Of a stretch of DNA of 64,000 bases, positions 53,322 to 61,025 are shown piece after piece; position 1 is the first letter of the stretch, and the number at the start of each line of letters is the position of its first letter. The notes beneath the pieces were generated by a model that did not search any database, was not told the DNA's origin, and saw only the letters and a list, made by a program, of their open reading frames with translations. The position numbers were made by a program, and so were the translations under genes. The DNA is taken from assembly GCA_016703335.1 (NCBI GenBank), contig JADJCG010000010.1:86209-150208 (forward strand), given 5' to 3'. The DNA is from Caulobacteraceae bacterium. GTDB lineage: Bacteria; Pseudomonadota; Alphaproteobacteria; Caulobacterales; Aquidulcibacteraceae.

Positions 53322-53474
53322 ATGCCAAACATCCAACAACAGCAGCAAAACGAACCGCGACGCGCGCAACCAGGCGATCCGAATCCGGCCGATAGCCGCG
53401 AAGACATGGAACGTCCGGAGCGCGACTCTGAGCGCAATCGCGAGCGTCCAGATCAAACCAAGCGTCCGCAGTAA
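53322..53474 (+). CDS. Small 50-residue Gln/Arg/Glu-rich protein
   Basis: MPNIQQQQQNEPRRAQPG is the start of a 50-residue protein made almost only of Gln, Asn, Pro, Arg, Asp and Glu, with one Ile and two Met. It is probably fully disordered. A GCGGAG ribosome-binding site lies nine bases upstream, and a strong terminator follows the stop, so I think it is a real gene and not noise. Similar low-complexity Gln/Pro-rich small proteins exist in many alphaproteobacteria; no function is known to me. It is the only plus-strand gene in the nuo region and separates nuoG-N from nuoA-F. Confidence 0.6.
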   Translation: MPNIQQQQQNEPRRAQPGDPNPADSREDMERPERDSERNRERPDQTKRPQ

Positions 53475-53503
53475 GATCTGCGATCAAGACTGAACGAATG
53501 GAT

Positions 53504-53535
53504 CGGAGCGGCGCCAAGCCGCTCCGTTTCGTTTG
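53504..53535 (+). terminator. Terminator between the small Gln-rich gene and the dienelactone hydrolase
   Basis: The stem CGGAGCGGC pairs with GCCGCTCCG around a GCCAA loop (53504-53512 with 53518-53526) and is followed by TTTCGTTTG on the plus strand. It lies 30 bases after the small gene and just beyond the inferred stop of the converging hydrolase gene at 53537. Confidence 0.8.
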
Positions 53536-53536
53536 C

Positions 53537-54333
53537 TTAGAGCCGCGCTTTGAAGAGCCGCCCCCGCGCGCGGCGCCCCCCCCCCCCGGGGGGGGGGACC
53601 CGGGCCCGCCCGGCGGCGCGCCCGGGGGGGGGGGGGGCGGGGGGGGGGGGGGGGGGTGTGCGGCTTGGGCGCGGTCCGGCAGCACTTCACCCTCGAACCT
53701 TGAGCCCAACGCCGCGCTAAACGCCTCGAACCGCGCCGCTTTGCAATGTTTGTCGCCGGCAAAGCGATAGCCCCGCAGCGTAAGGTCCTCACGCTCCATG
53801 CGGTCCCGAACGATCGCGATGTCTTCGGGGGGATGCGTGCATGCCCGCGGGATTGTTCACCGGCACAGACGGCTGGCACAGCACGGGCGCGAGCACCGCG
53901 GGTTCCACCATCATCGAGAGCGCAAAATTCCCTGTGAGACACATGCCAAGCGCGCCAACGCCCTTCCCGCCACTTTCGGCATGCGCTTGCGCTGCAAGTT
54001 GTTTTAGCCAATCGACACAACGGCGGGCCCTGGTCGTTCGCCGCCAAGATCTTGAACTCGCGCGCGATGCAAAGGACGCGGAAGATCGACGCGTTCGTGT
54101 AGCCCTTGCTGTTCGGCTTGCCGGCTGGCCAAAGAGCGACGGCAGATAAACCGTGAAACCCCTCGCGCACCCAACGCGCAAAGCGCGCCCCCGCCGCGGG
54201 GCCGGGGGGGGTGCGGGGGGGGGGGGGGGCGGCGGCGCGGCAGGAATACCCCCCGCTTCAGCCCATCGAACTTAACGTCGCGACGCTTGAAGTCTTCGAG
54301 CTTGTCCCAGGTTTCGATGACGCCTTTGGCCAT
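53537..54333 (-). CDS. Dienelactone hydrolase family protein, disrupted by G/C tracts and frameshifts
   Basis: The gene starts MAKGVIETWDKLEDFKRRDV and is an alpha/beta-hydrolase of the dienelactone hydrolase family: GFTVYLPSLFG near the first strand-helix region, VLCIAREFKILAANDQGP, then the nucleophile elbow GALGMCLTGNFALSMM with Cys as nucleophile, and LRGYRFAGDKHCKAARFEAF with the expected Asp region. Parts lie in three frames. Two G/C-only tracts (54187-54240 and 53560-53656) stand where the oxyanion-hole segment (the HE-PG region) and the catalytic His region should be. The probable end is LFKARL with TAA at 53539-53537. The substrate is unknown. It follows the YciI-like gene by six bases at the end of the first nuo half. 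Confidence 0.7.
53560..53656. repeat. Low-complexity G/C tract 1
   Basis: A nearly pure G/C stretch contains runs of 12 C, 10 G, 14 G and 18 G. It is flanked by coherent hydrolase coding sequence on one side and the hydrolase C-terminus on the other. Runs of this length are very unusual in a bacterial gene and suggest an assembly or base-calling artefact. Confidence 0.9.
54187..54240. repeat. Low-complexity G/C tract 2
   Basis: A second G/C-only stretch, with a run of 15 G at 54215-54229, lies 530 bases from the first and also inside the hydrolase gene, in place of the conserved N-terminal strand and oxyanion loop. The same artefact explanation applies. Confidence 0.9.
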
Positions 54334-54339
54334 GTCGCG

Positions 54340-54636
54340 TCAAACCTTCGTCAGAGCGCCCTCGCCCACCACCGTGACCCACTCGCGCACACGCCACTTC
54401 GCGACGACGCCTTGGCTCACGTACGGATCAGCGCGCGCGAAATCTTCCGCCGCCTGACTGGTCTCGCCCTTGAACAACAGCAAGCCGAACGGAGACTCAT
54501 CGCTCGGCACTGCGCCGCCAAGCTGCAACTCATCACGCGCTACAGAAGCACGCGCGAGTTCAAGATGCGCTGGCCGCACGGGTCCGCGCTTCTCCATCCA
54601 GTCAGGCGCGTAATCGTAAATCAGCAGCCGCTTCAT
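54340..54636 (-). CDS. YciI-like protein (YCII domain)
   Basis: This 98-residue protein is a ferredoxin-like YCII fold: MKRLLIYDYAPDWMEKRGPVRPAHLELAR, then GLLLFKGETSQAAEDFARADPYVSQGVVAKWRVREW in pieces FARADPYVSQG and WRVREW. The conserved His-Asp pair of the family corresponds to the H of the RPAHL helix and the D of ARADPY. YciI proteins have proposed peroxidase-like or catabolic roles, mostly uncharacterised. Its start overlaps nuoF by TAATG, so it is co-translated with complex I. Confidence 0.88.
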   Translation of the reverse strand: MKRLLIYDYAPDWMEKRGPVRPAHLELARASVARDELQLGGAVPSDESPFGLLLFKGETSQAAEDFARADPYVSQGVVAKWRVREWVTVVGEGALTKV

Positions 54637-55946
54637 TATTCAGCCGCCACCATCTTCACTTGGTGCACGCCCTTCGCGGCGCGATAGCGATCGATCCGTT
54701 GTTCAATCTCGCCACGGAAACACCGGATCAAACCCTGGATCGGCCACGCAGCCGCATCGCCGAGCGCGCAGATCGTGTGGCCTTCAACTTGGCCGGCGAC
54801 ATCGAGCAGCAGATCAATCTCGCTGTGATCGGCTTCGCCCTTGGCCATGCGCTCCAGCACGCGCCACATCCAGCCCGTGCCTTCGCGGCACGGCGTGCAC
54901 TGGCCGCAGCTTTCGTGCTTGTAGAAATAGGCAATGCGCGCGATGGCGCGGATCATGTCGGTCGATTGATCCATGACGATCACGGCGGCGGTGCCGAGGC
55001 CGGAGCGATGCGGCGCAGCCATCAGCGCATCGAAATCCATCAGCATGGTTTCGGACTCTTGCGCGTTGATCATGCGTACCGACGAACCGCCAGGAATGAT
55101 GGCTTTCAGATTGCCCCAGCCGCCACGCACGCCGCCGCAATGCTCTTCGATGAGCTGCTTCAGCGGGATGCTCATAGCCTCTTCGACGTTGCAAGGCTTG
55201 TTCACGTGCCCCGAAATGCAGAACACCTTCGTGCCTGCATTGTTCGGGCGACCGAAGCCAGCAAACCACTTCGCGCCACGGCGCAAAATCGTCGGCACGA
55301 CCGCGATCGATTCAACATTGTTGACCGTCGTCGGGCAGCCATAGAGGCCGACGTTCGCCGGAAACGGCGGCTTCAAACGCGGCTGACCCTTCTTGCCTTC
55401 GAGGCTTTCGAGCAGAGCGGTCTCTTCACCGCAGATATACGCACCAGCGCCGTGGTGCATGTAGATGTCGAAATCCCAGCCGTGGATGTTGTTCTTGCCG
55501 ACGAGCTTGGCCTCGTACGCTTCCTTGATCGCGCGCTCCATCGCTTCGCGCTCATAGACGTACTCGCCGCGAATATAGATGTAAGCCGCGTGCGCCTGCA
55601 TCGCGAACGAGGCGATGAGGCAGCCTTCGATCAGCAAATGCGGATCGTGGCGCATCATATCGCGGTCTTTGCACGTGCCCGGCTCGGACTCGTCGGCATT
55701 GACGACGAGATAGTGCGGCCGATCCTTCACTTCCTTCGGCATGAAGGACCACTTCAAACCCGTCGGGAAGCCTGCGCCGCCGCGGCCGCGCAAGCCGCTC
55801 TCTTTGACGTTGGTGATGATCCAGTCGCGGCCAGCCGAGATCATATCGGCCGTGCCGTTCCACGCGCCACGCTTCTTGGCGCTCTCCAGATCGGCGCCGT
55901 GCTTGCCGTAGAGGTTCAGGAAGATGCGATCTTTATCCGCGAGCAT
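54636..55946 (-). CDS. nuoF: NADH-quinone oxidoreductase subunit F
   Basis: NuoF binds NADH and FMN and carries cluster N3. The 436-residue protein has the FMN-binding GRGGAGFPTGLKWSF (about 56-70) and GAYICGEETALLESLEGKKG (NADH site), PTTVNNVES, and the N3 4Fe-4S motif CGQCTPCREGTGW (about 348-360) with a further Cys downstream. It is intact and lies after two small membrane protein genes that separate it from nuoE. Confidence 0.97.
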   Translation of the reverse strand: MLADKDRIFLNLYGKHGADLESAKKRGAWNGTADMISAGRDWIITNVKESGLRGRGGAGFPTGLKWSFMPKEVKDRPHYLVVNADESEPGTCKDRDMMRHDPHLLIEGCLIASFAMQAHAAYIYIRGEYVYEREAMERAIKEAYEAKLVGKNNIHGWDFDIYMHHGAGAYICGEETALLESLEGKKGQPRLKPPFPANVGLYGCPTTVNNVESIAVVPTILRRGAKWFAGFGRPNNAGTKVFCISGHVNKPCNVEEAMSIPLKQLIEEHCGGVRGGWGNLKAIIPGGSSVRMINAQESETMLMDFDALMAAPHRSGLGTAAVIVMDQSTDMIRAIARIAYFYKHESCGQCTPCREGTGWMWRVLERMAKGEADHSEIDLLLDVAGQVEGHTICALGDAAAWPIQGLIRCFRGEIEQRIDRYRAAKGVHQVKMVAAE

Positions 55947-55955
55947 TTCTATTCC

Positions 55956-56210
55956 TCAGACCTTCGGCGTCAGACTTATGAAGACGCGTAATCCAAACCA
56001 AAGCGCGCCAATCGCAGGAGCGACGACGCGCATATCCGTGAACGGCATGCGCTGAACCAGCGCCATGTATGCCGCGCCGGCGCCGCAGAGCACTGCAAGC
56101 ACGGCAAACACAAACACCTTCCCGCCCTTGCCGCTGAGCGGCTTCATGGGCGTCAGAGGCGCGCGCGGTGCGCGTCGCTGGTAAAGCGGCGGAGGCGTCG
56201 GATTGCTCAT
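55956..56210 (-). CDS. Small membrane protein between nuoE and nuoF (gene B)
   Basis: An 84-residue protein starts MSNPTPPPLYQRRAPRAPLT and has two membrane segments (VFVFAVLAVLCGAGAAYMAL and MRVVAPAIGALWFGLRVFI) with a basic Pro-rich N-terminus. It overlaps the preceding gene A as ATGA and precedes nuoF by nine bases. Small membrane proteins here are seen in other alphaproteobacterial nuo clusters; the function is unknown. Without the gene A frameshift it would not look fused to that gene. Confidence 0.65.
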   Translation of the reverse strand: MSNPTPPPLYQRRAPRAPLTPMKPLSGKGGKVFVFAVLAVLCGAGAAYMALVQRMPFTDMRVVAPAIGALWFGLRVFISLTPKV

Positions 56211-56402
56211 CGCCGCGTGAACGCTCCGGCTTGCGCAAGCAAAAGCGCGAAGGCGATCGCCAACAATAAAGCAGGCAATGAACCAGAGCAGTTCACCGGT
56301 AGCAAACCAAAGCGCGCCGCCGACAGCCAGCATGACGGTATCGACGATCGCACCTTTGGTGATCGCCGCATTGATCTCCGGACGCGCTTGCGACTCGTCC
56401 AT
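56207..56402 (-). CDS. Small membrane protein between nuoE and nuoF (gene A, frameshifted)
   Basis: The protein begins MDESQARPEINAAITKGAIV and has one hydrophobic segment (VDTVMLAVGGALWFATGELL), then, in another frame, a second one (LLLAIAFALLLAQAGAF) ending in RR and TGA overlapping gene B. The frame break is near 56268. Read without correction the two genes appear as a single 148-residue protein, but the ATGA overlap and the MSNPTPP start of gene B argue for two genes of about 65 and 84 residues. Its ATG overlaps nuoE as TAATG. Confidence 0.6.
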
Positions 56403-57055
56403 TACACCTTCTCCGGCAGCCCGGGAATCTTCACCGGCTTGCCGAGCGAGCCATCGAACAACGCCGGATCAGTGAGCGCCCTCTGCTCGCCTTCTGGCGC
56501 AGACGTCTGCCGCTTGATCGCCGAGCCCGGCTCAATCTTTTCGCCGCGCGCGAGCTTGTCCATCAGCGCCTCAAACGACTCAGGCGTCAGGTCTTCATGG
56601 TAATAGTCATGGATCGCCACGATCGGCGCATTCACGCACGCGCCCATGCACTCCATTTCTTCCCACGAGAAGAGGCCATCGTCGGTCACGTGATGCGCGG
56701 GGCCAATGCGGCGCTTGCAAACAGCTTTCAGGTCTTCCGAACCACGCAGCATGCACGGTGTCGTGCCGCACACTTGCAGATGATGTTTCCCGACAGGCTG
56801 CAGATGGAACATCGTGTAAAAGGTCGCGACTTCCAGCACGCGGATCGTCGGCATCTCGAGCATGTCCGCGATCACGCGGATCGCGGGCTCGCTCACCCAG
56901 CCTTCCTGCTTTTGCACTAACCAAAGCGCCGGGATCACCGCCGATTGCTTGCGCTCCGGCGGATACTTGGCCATCCACCAACGCACCTGCTCCATGGTCT
57001 CATTCGAGAACGCGAAACTATCAGGTTGTTCTGCGGCAAGGCGGCGGACGCTCAT
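56402..57055 (-). CDS. nuoE: NADH-quinone oxidoreductase subunit E
   Basis: NuoE carries the 2Fe-2S cluster N1a. The 217-residue thioredoxin-like protein has VATFYTMFHLQPVGKHHLQVC followed by the two Cys pairs of the cluster: CGTTPC (about 96-101) and CMGACVNAP (about 138-146). The Pro-rich C-terminus extends about 30 residues beyond the core, common in alphaproteobacteria. Its start overlaps the SnoaL-like gene by ATGA. Confidence 0.96.
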   Translation of the reverse strand: MSVRRLAAEQPDSFAFSNETMEQVRWWMAKYPPERKQSAVIPALWLVQKQEGWVSEPAIRVIADMLEMPTIRVLEVATFYTMFHLQPVGKHHLQVCGTTPCMLRGSEDLKAVCKRRIGPAHHVTDDGLFSWEEMECMGACVNAPIVAIHDYYHEDLTPESFEALMDKLARGEKIEPGSAIKRQTSAPEGEQRALTDPALFDGSLGKPVKIPGLPEKV

Positions 57056-57384
57056 GGTGCTCTCACGAAATCTACGCGGGCGATGAGCCCGTCTTTCACT
57101 GTGTAAATGGCTGCGGCGTTGATGCGCTCGCTCGGCGAGCGCGTGATGTCTTCGTGGTCGATGACGACATCACCCACGACCATGCGATTGACCAGAGCGG
57201 CGTGGTTCTTCGGGAAAGTCCGAGAAAGCGCTTCGTAGCGCGCGCGAATAGCGGCGCGCCCAGCTGGGTCACCGCGCCATTGAGATCAGATGACGCAGTC
57301 GGCGGCAAAACACGCGCAGAACGCGTCGAGGTCCTGCGCATTGTAGGCGTCGAGCTGGCGCTGAACGATATCGGCCGCGCTCAT
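57052..57384 (-). CDS. SnoaL/NTF2-like protein with an in-frame stop from a compensated indel pair
   Basis: The 110-codon frame starts MSAADIVQRQLDAYNAQDL, a typical SnoaL-like (steroid delta-isomerase) helix, then DAFCACFAADCVI and a TGA at 57286-57288. After the TGA the same frame continues GRAAIRARYEALSRTFPKNH, NRMVVGDVVIDHEDIT and AAAIYTVKDGLIARVDFV, all family-like. The short piece between matches the family only in another frame (SDLNGAVTQ), so two neighbouring indels explain the stop. Substrate unknown. It overlaps the genes on both sides by ATGA, inside the nuo cluster. Confidence 0.7.
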
Positions 57385-57933
57385 GGGCGGCCTCCATCCG
57401 CGCCGCCAGGACGGCGCCTGCCGCCGAGAAGGCGCGCCCGGCCGCCACGCAGCGCCGCGGCCACCCCCATCTGCACAGCAGCGTCCACGACGTCATGCCG
57501 CCGCCTTCCGCCTTCAATTGCGTCGAGCTTGGCGAGCGCCTTGTTGGCGTCGTCACGCGCCTTCAGCAGCGAGGCGCGGCGATACGCGCGCAGATAGCGC
57601 GAAAGCACCGGCGCCTTCAGCAACGCGCCGCGCCGAATCACGATCAGCATCCCAAGCGCCGGCAAGAACGAGAGCGACGACATCGCCGGCGAAATCGCCG
57701 GGATCGAAGCCGCGAAAATCCATGTAACCCATGCGCAGCGGCACGACCACGAAGCCGACGAAGAGCCCGATCGTCAGACCCTGAATAGCGGCGCCGATGC
57801 GCACCCGCTCCGGGTGATGCTCAACGTGCTCAGGCTTGAACGCAAAGAAAGCGTGCACCAGGAACGCGAGCATAAACACGAGGGCGACGATGCCCTCGAT
57901 CCAAAGCATGAGCGGAGCATGCTCAGAGCTCAC
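57381..57933 (-). CDS. Membrane protein between nuoD and nuoE (frameshifted)
   Basis: It begins MSSEHAPLMLWIEGIVALVF with two membrane segments (about 10-30 and 48-70), then reads MGYMDFRGFDPGDFAGD. The frame then changes near 57680 to one with a third segment, SLSFLPALGMLIVIRRG, and a basic Ala-rich tail (LRAYRRASLLKARDDA) to the stop at 57381. The repaired protein has about 184 residues. I do not recognise the family. Overlaps with nuoD and with the SnoaL-like gene (ATGA both times) show it belongs to the operon. Confidence 0.6.
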
Positions 57934-59135
57934 CGATCGATTTCTCCGAACACGATGTCGAGCGAACCCAACACGGCCGAAACGTCAGCCAGCATGTGGC
58001 CCTTACAGAGATAATCCATCGCCGCGAGGTGCGGGAAACCCGGCGCTCGGATCTTCAGGCGGTACGGCTTATTGGTGCCGTCCGCGACGAGATAAACGCC
58101 GAACTCGCCCTTCGGCGCTTCAACGCAAGCGTACGCTTCGCCCGCCGGCACGTGGAAGCCTTCGGTGTAAAGCTTGAAGTGATGGATTAGCGCTTCCATC
58201 GACTGCTTCATCTCAGCGCGGCGCGGCGGCGCGTATTTCGAGTTCGCCGTCATCACCGGGCCTGGCGTCGATTTCAGCAACTTCACGCATTGCTGCATGA
58301 TCTTCGTCGATTCATACATTTCCTCAACGCGGCAGAGATAGCGATCGTAGCAATCGCCGTTCTTGCCGAGCGGGATTTTGAACTCGAGCTCGTTGTAGAT
58401 TTCGTAAGGCTGGTTGCGGCGCAAATCCCAGGCCATGCCTGACCCACGCACCATCACGCCGGAGAAGCCCCACTTCAGCGCGTCCTCGCGCGTCACAACG
58501 CCGATATCGACGTTACGCTGCTTGAAGATGCGGTTGTCCGTCAGCAGGCCTTCGATGTCGCGGACCTTCTGCGGGAATTGTTCGCACCACTCGCCAATGT
58601 CATCGATCAGCTGCGGTGTCAGATCCTGGTGCACGCCGCCCGGGCGCACGTAATTGGCGTGCATGCGCGAGCCGGAAGCGCGCTCATAGAACACCATCAG
58701 CTTTTCGCGCTCTTCAAAACCCCAGAGCGGCGGCGTCAGGGCGCCGACGTCCATCGCCTGCGTCGTGACGTTCAAGAGATGGTTCAGGATGCGGCCGATT
58801 TCCGAATACAGCACCCGGATGATCTGCGCCCGGCGCGGCACTTCAATGCCCGCGAGCTTCTCGATCGCCAGGCAGAACGCGTGCTCCTGGTTCATCGGCG
58901 CGACGTAGTCGAGCCGATCGAAATACGGGATCGCCTGTAGATAGGTTTTGTATTCGATCAGCTTCTCAGTGCCGCGATGCAGCAAACCGATGTGCGGATC
59001 AACGCGCTCGACAACTTCGCCATCATGCTCCAGCACTAGACCCAACACGCCGTGCGCCGCCGGGTGCTGCGGGCCAAAATTGATCGTGAACGTGCGCTTC
59101 TCTTCAGTCGGCGCGTTGGAGAGATCGTCAGCCAT
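57930..59135 (-). CDS. nuoD: NADH-quinone oxidoreductase subunit D
   Basis: NuoD forms the quinone site with NuoB and shares ancestry with the large subunit of NiFe hydrogenases. The 401-residue protein has NFGPQHPAAHGVL (about 18-30, with the quinone-site His), YFDRLDYVAPMNQEHAF, GGVHQDLTPQLI, and APKGEFGVYLV with DIVFGEIDR at the end. The ATG at 59135 is used; the longer frame to 59168 lies inside nuoC. It overlaps nuoC by eight bases. Confidence 0.97.
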   Translation of the reverse strand: MADDLSNAPTEEKRTFTINFGPQHPAAHGVLGLVLEHDGEVVERVDPHIGLLHRGTEKLIEYKTYLQAIPYFDRLDYVAPMNQEHAFCLAIEKLAGIEVPRRAQIIRVLYSEIGRILNHLLNVTTQAMDVGALTPPLWGFEEREKLMVFYERASGSRMHANYVRPGGVHQDLTPQLIDDIGEWCEQFPQKVRDIEGLLTDNRIFKQRNVDIGVVTREDALKWGFSGVMVRGSGMAWDLRRNQPYEIYNELEFKIPLGKNGDCYDRYLCRVEEMYESTKIMQQCVKLLKSTPGPVMTANSKYAPPRRAEMKQSMEALIHHFKLYTEGFHVPAGEAYACVEAPKGEFGVYLVADGTNKPYRLKIRAPGFPHLAAMDYLCKGHMLADVSAVLGSLDIVFGEIDR

Positions 59136-59745
59136 TGGCGCGCCCTTTCTGGGTGGCGCCGGCCTCATCGCCCGGCAAGGTCATGCCTTCCCATGGGCTG
59201 AGGAAGTCGAAGTTGCGGAACGCTTGGGTGAGCTTCACCGGCTCATAAATCACGCGCTGCTGCTCAGCGTCGTAGCGAACTTCAACGTGACCGCTCAGCG
59301 GGAAGTCTTTGCGCAGCGGATAGCCTTGGAAGCCGTAGTCCGTGAGCAAGCGACGCAGATCCGGATGGTTGGCGAACAGGATGCCGTACATGTCGAACGC
59401 TTCGCGCTCGAACCAATCCGCGCACGGATAGATCGCCGCAATGCTGGGCACCGGCGTGTCTTCGTTGGTCTCCACTTTGATACGGATACGCTGGTTCAGG
59501 TGCATCGACAGCAAATGATAGACGACGTCGAAGCGCTTGCCGCGCTCGGGATAATCCACGCCGCAAATGTCGATCATCGTGGTGAAGCGCCCGCGCGGAT
59601 CATCGCGCAGGAACGTAATCACCGCCACGATCTGCTCAGCGCGCGCCGAGATCGTGAGTTCACCGAAGGCAACGCTCACGTCTTCAATCGCGCTCGTCAT
59701 GGACGATTTGATATGCGCGCCAAGATCTTCGAGGGACTGGCTCAT
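59128..59745 (-). CDS. nuoC: NADH-quinone oxidoreductase subunit C
   Basis: NuoC is a peripheral-arm subunit that caps the NuoD/NuoB module. The 205-residue protein has the 30-kDa subunit signature ERKAFDMYGI-type (EREAFDMYGILFANHPDLRR, about 111-130) and YPLRKDFPLSGHVEVRYD. The start overlaps nuoB by ATGA. Confidence 0.96.
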   Translation of the reverse strand: MSQSLEDLGAHIKSSMTSAIEDVSVAFGELTISARAEQIVAVITFLRDDPRGRFTTMIDICGVDYPERGKRFDVVYHLLSMHLNQRIRIKVETNEDTPVPSIAAIYPCADWFEREAFDMYGILFANHPDLRRLLTDYGFQGYPLRKDFPLSGHVEVRYDAEQQRVIYEPVKLTQAFRNFDFLSPWEGMTLPGDEAGATQKGRANG

Positions 59746-60305
59746 CGAATGATGTTCCCTTCGCGGCGTATTTTCCGCTGCAGCTGCAGGATGCCGTATA
59801 CGAGCGCTTCCGCAGTCGGTGGACAGCCCGGGATGTAAACATCAACCGGCACGACGCGATCGCAGCCGCGCACCACGGCGTAGCTATAATGATAATAGCC
59901 GCCGCCATTCGCGCATGATCCCATCGAGATCACGTAACGCGGGTTCGGCATCTGGTCGTAAACCTTGCGGAGAGCCGGCGCCATTTTGTTGGTAAGCGTG
60001 CCCGCGACGATCATCACGTCCGACTGGCGCGGGCTGGCGCGCGGCGCAAAACCAAAGCGCTCGACGTCATAACGCGGCATCGACGCCTGCATCATTTCAA
60101 CCGCGCAGCACGCAAGGCCGAACGTCATCCACATCAGCGATCCCGTGCGCGCCCAGGTGACGAGATCATCAGCGGCGGCGACGAGAAAGCCTTTGTCGGC
60201 AAGTTGGTTCGACAACCCGGTGTAGAACGGATCGTCTTCTTTGACGGGGTAACCGCCATCGACTCCGGCGCGCGCGGCGCCGCCTGCTGGAACGATCGTG
60301 CTCAT
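59742..60305 (-). CDS. nuoB: NADH-quinone oxidoreductase subunit B
   Basis: NuoB carries cluster N2, the direct electron donor to quinone. The 187-residue protein has FGLACCAVEMM with the tandem Cys pair (about 63-73), RQSDVMIVAGTLTNKMAP, MGSCANGGGYYHYSYAVVRG and the last Cys in VYIPGCPPTAEALVYG. It starts four bases after the nuoA stop. Confidence 0.97.
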   Translation of the reverse strand: MSTIVPAGGAARAGVDGGYPVKEDDPFYTGLSNQLADKGFLVAAADDLVTWARTGSLMWMTFGLACCAVEMMQASMPRYDVERFGFAPRASPRQSDVMIVAGTLTNKMAPALRKVYDQMPNPRYVISMGSCANGGGYYHYSYAVVRGCDRVVPVDVYIPGCPPTAEALVYGILQLQRKIRREGNIIR

Positions 60306-60309
60306 GAGC

Positions 60310-60696
60310 TCATTCCCACTCCAGCGCGCCTTTTTTCCATTCGTAGATGAAGCCCACGGTCAAAATTCCGAGGAAGCCCATCATCGACCAGAACGCGAAT
60401 TGCGCGACGTCCGCCGGCATGTCGCCAAGCGTCACCGCCCACGGAAACAGAAAAGCGACTTCGAGGTCGAAAATGATGAAAAGGATCGACACAAGGTAGA
60501 AGCGCACATCGAACTTCATGCGCGCGTCATCGAAGGCGTTGAAGCCGCACTCGTAAGCCGAGACTTTCTCTTTGTCCGGCGACTTCGGCGCGATCACCCA
60601 AGCCGCAATCAGAAAGCCCGCGCCGAGTACGATGGCGACTGCCAAGAAGATGATAATTGGCGCGTAATTGATGAGGTCGAGACCCATGCCGTTCAC
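60310..60696 (-). CDS. nuoA: NADH-quinone oxidoreductase subunit A
   Basis: NuoA is a three-helix subunit next to the quinone chamber. The 128-residue protein has a conserved loop EKVSAYECGFNAFDDARMKF (about 43-62) with its Cys, and FYLVSILFIIFDLEVAFLFP (helix 2). The start at 60696 is used; the Met three residues on is also possible. It is the first nuo gene. About 180 bases upstream separate it from tRNA-Asp and must carry the main nuo promoter. Confidence 0.96.
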   Translation of the reverse strand: MNGMGLDLINYAPIIIFLAVAIVLGAGFLIAAWVIAPKSPDKEKVSAYECGFNAFDDARMKFDVRFYLVSILFIIFDLEVAFLFPWAVTLGDMPADVAQFAFWSMMGFLGILTVGFIYEWKKGALEWE

Positions 60697-60830
60697 CTAA
60701 GCCGCATCGGGCCGCGCCGCCATAAGATCAGGCGCCGCAGCCGCGAAAATCGCGCGGAAGCTATTGCGCGTCGCAGGTCGAAGCAACCTACGCGCATCTG
60801 CGAACCACTCGCAGAAAACGCTCGCCTTCG

Positions 60831-60848
60831 CAGTGCTTTTCAGCACTG
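60831..60848 (-). terminator. Possible hairpin after tRNA-Asp
   Basis: A perfect 7-base-pair stem CAGTGCT/AGCACTG with loop GAAA (minus strand) lies 31 bases after the tRNA end. There is no T-run immediately after it, so terminator function is uncertain. It could also be part of the nuoA leader. Confidence 0.35.
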
Positions 60849-60878
60849 AAACGACCGCAAATTTGAGATGGCTTGCAA

Positions 60879-60955
<77 letters not shown>

Positions 60956-61025
60956 GTACCATTTCGCGAGAAGGCGCCGGAGTTAGGCTAAGCCGTTCAC
61001 CCGGTCAAGCGCGCGCTCTGGCCCG

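Noticed and set aside
54660..55991. A 443-codon frame opposite nuoF
   Set aside because: Antisense shadow; nuoF is intact with all motifs.
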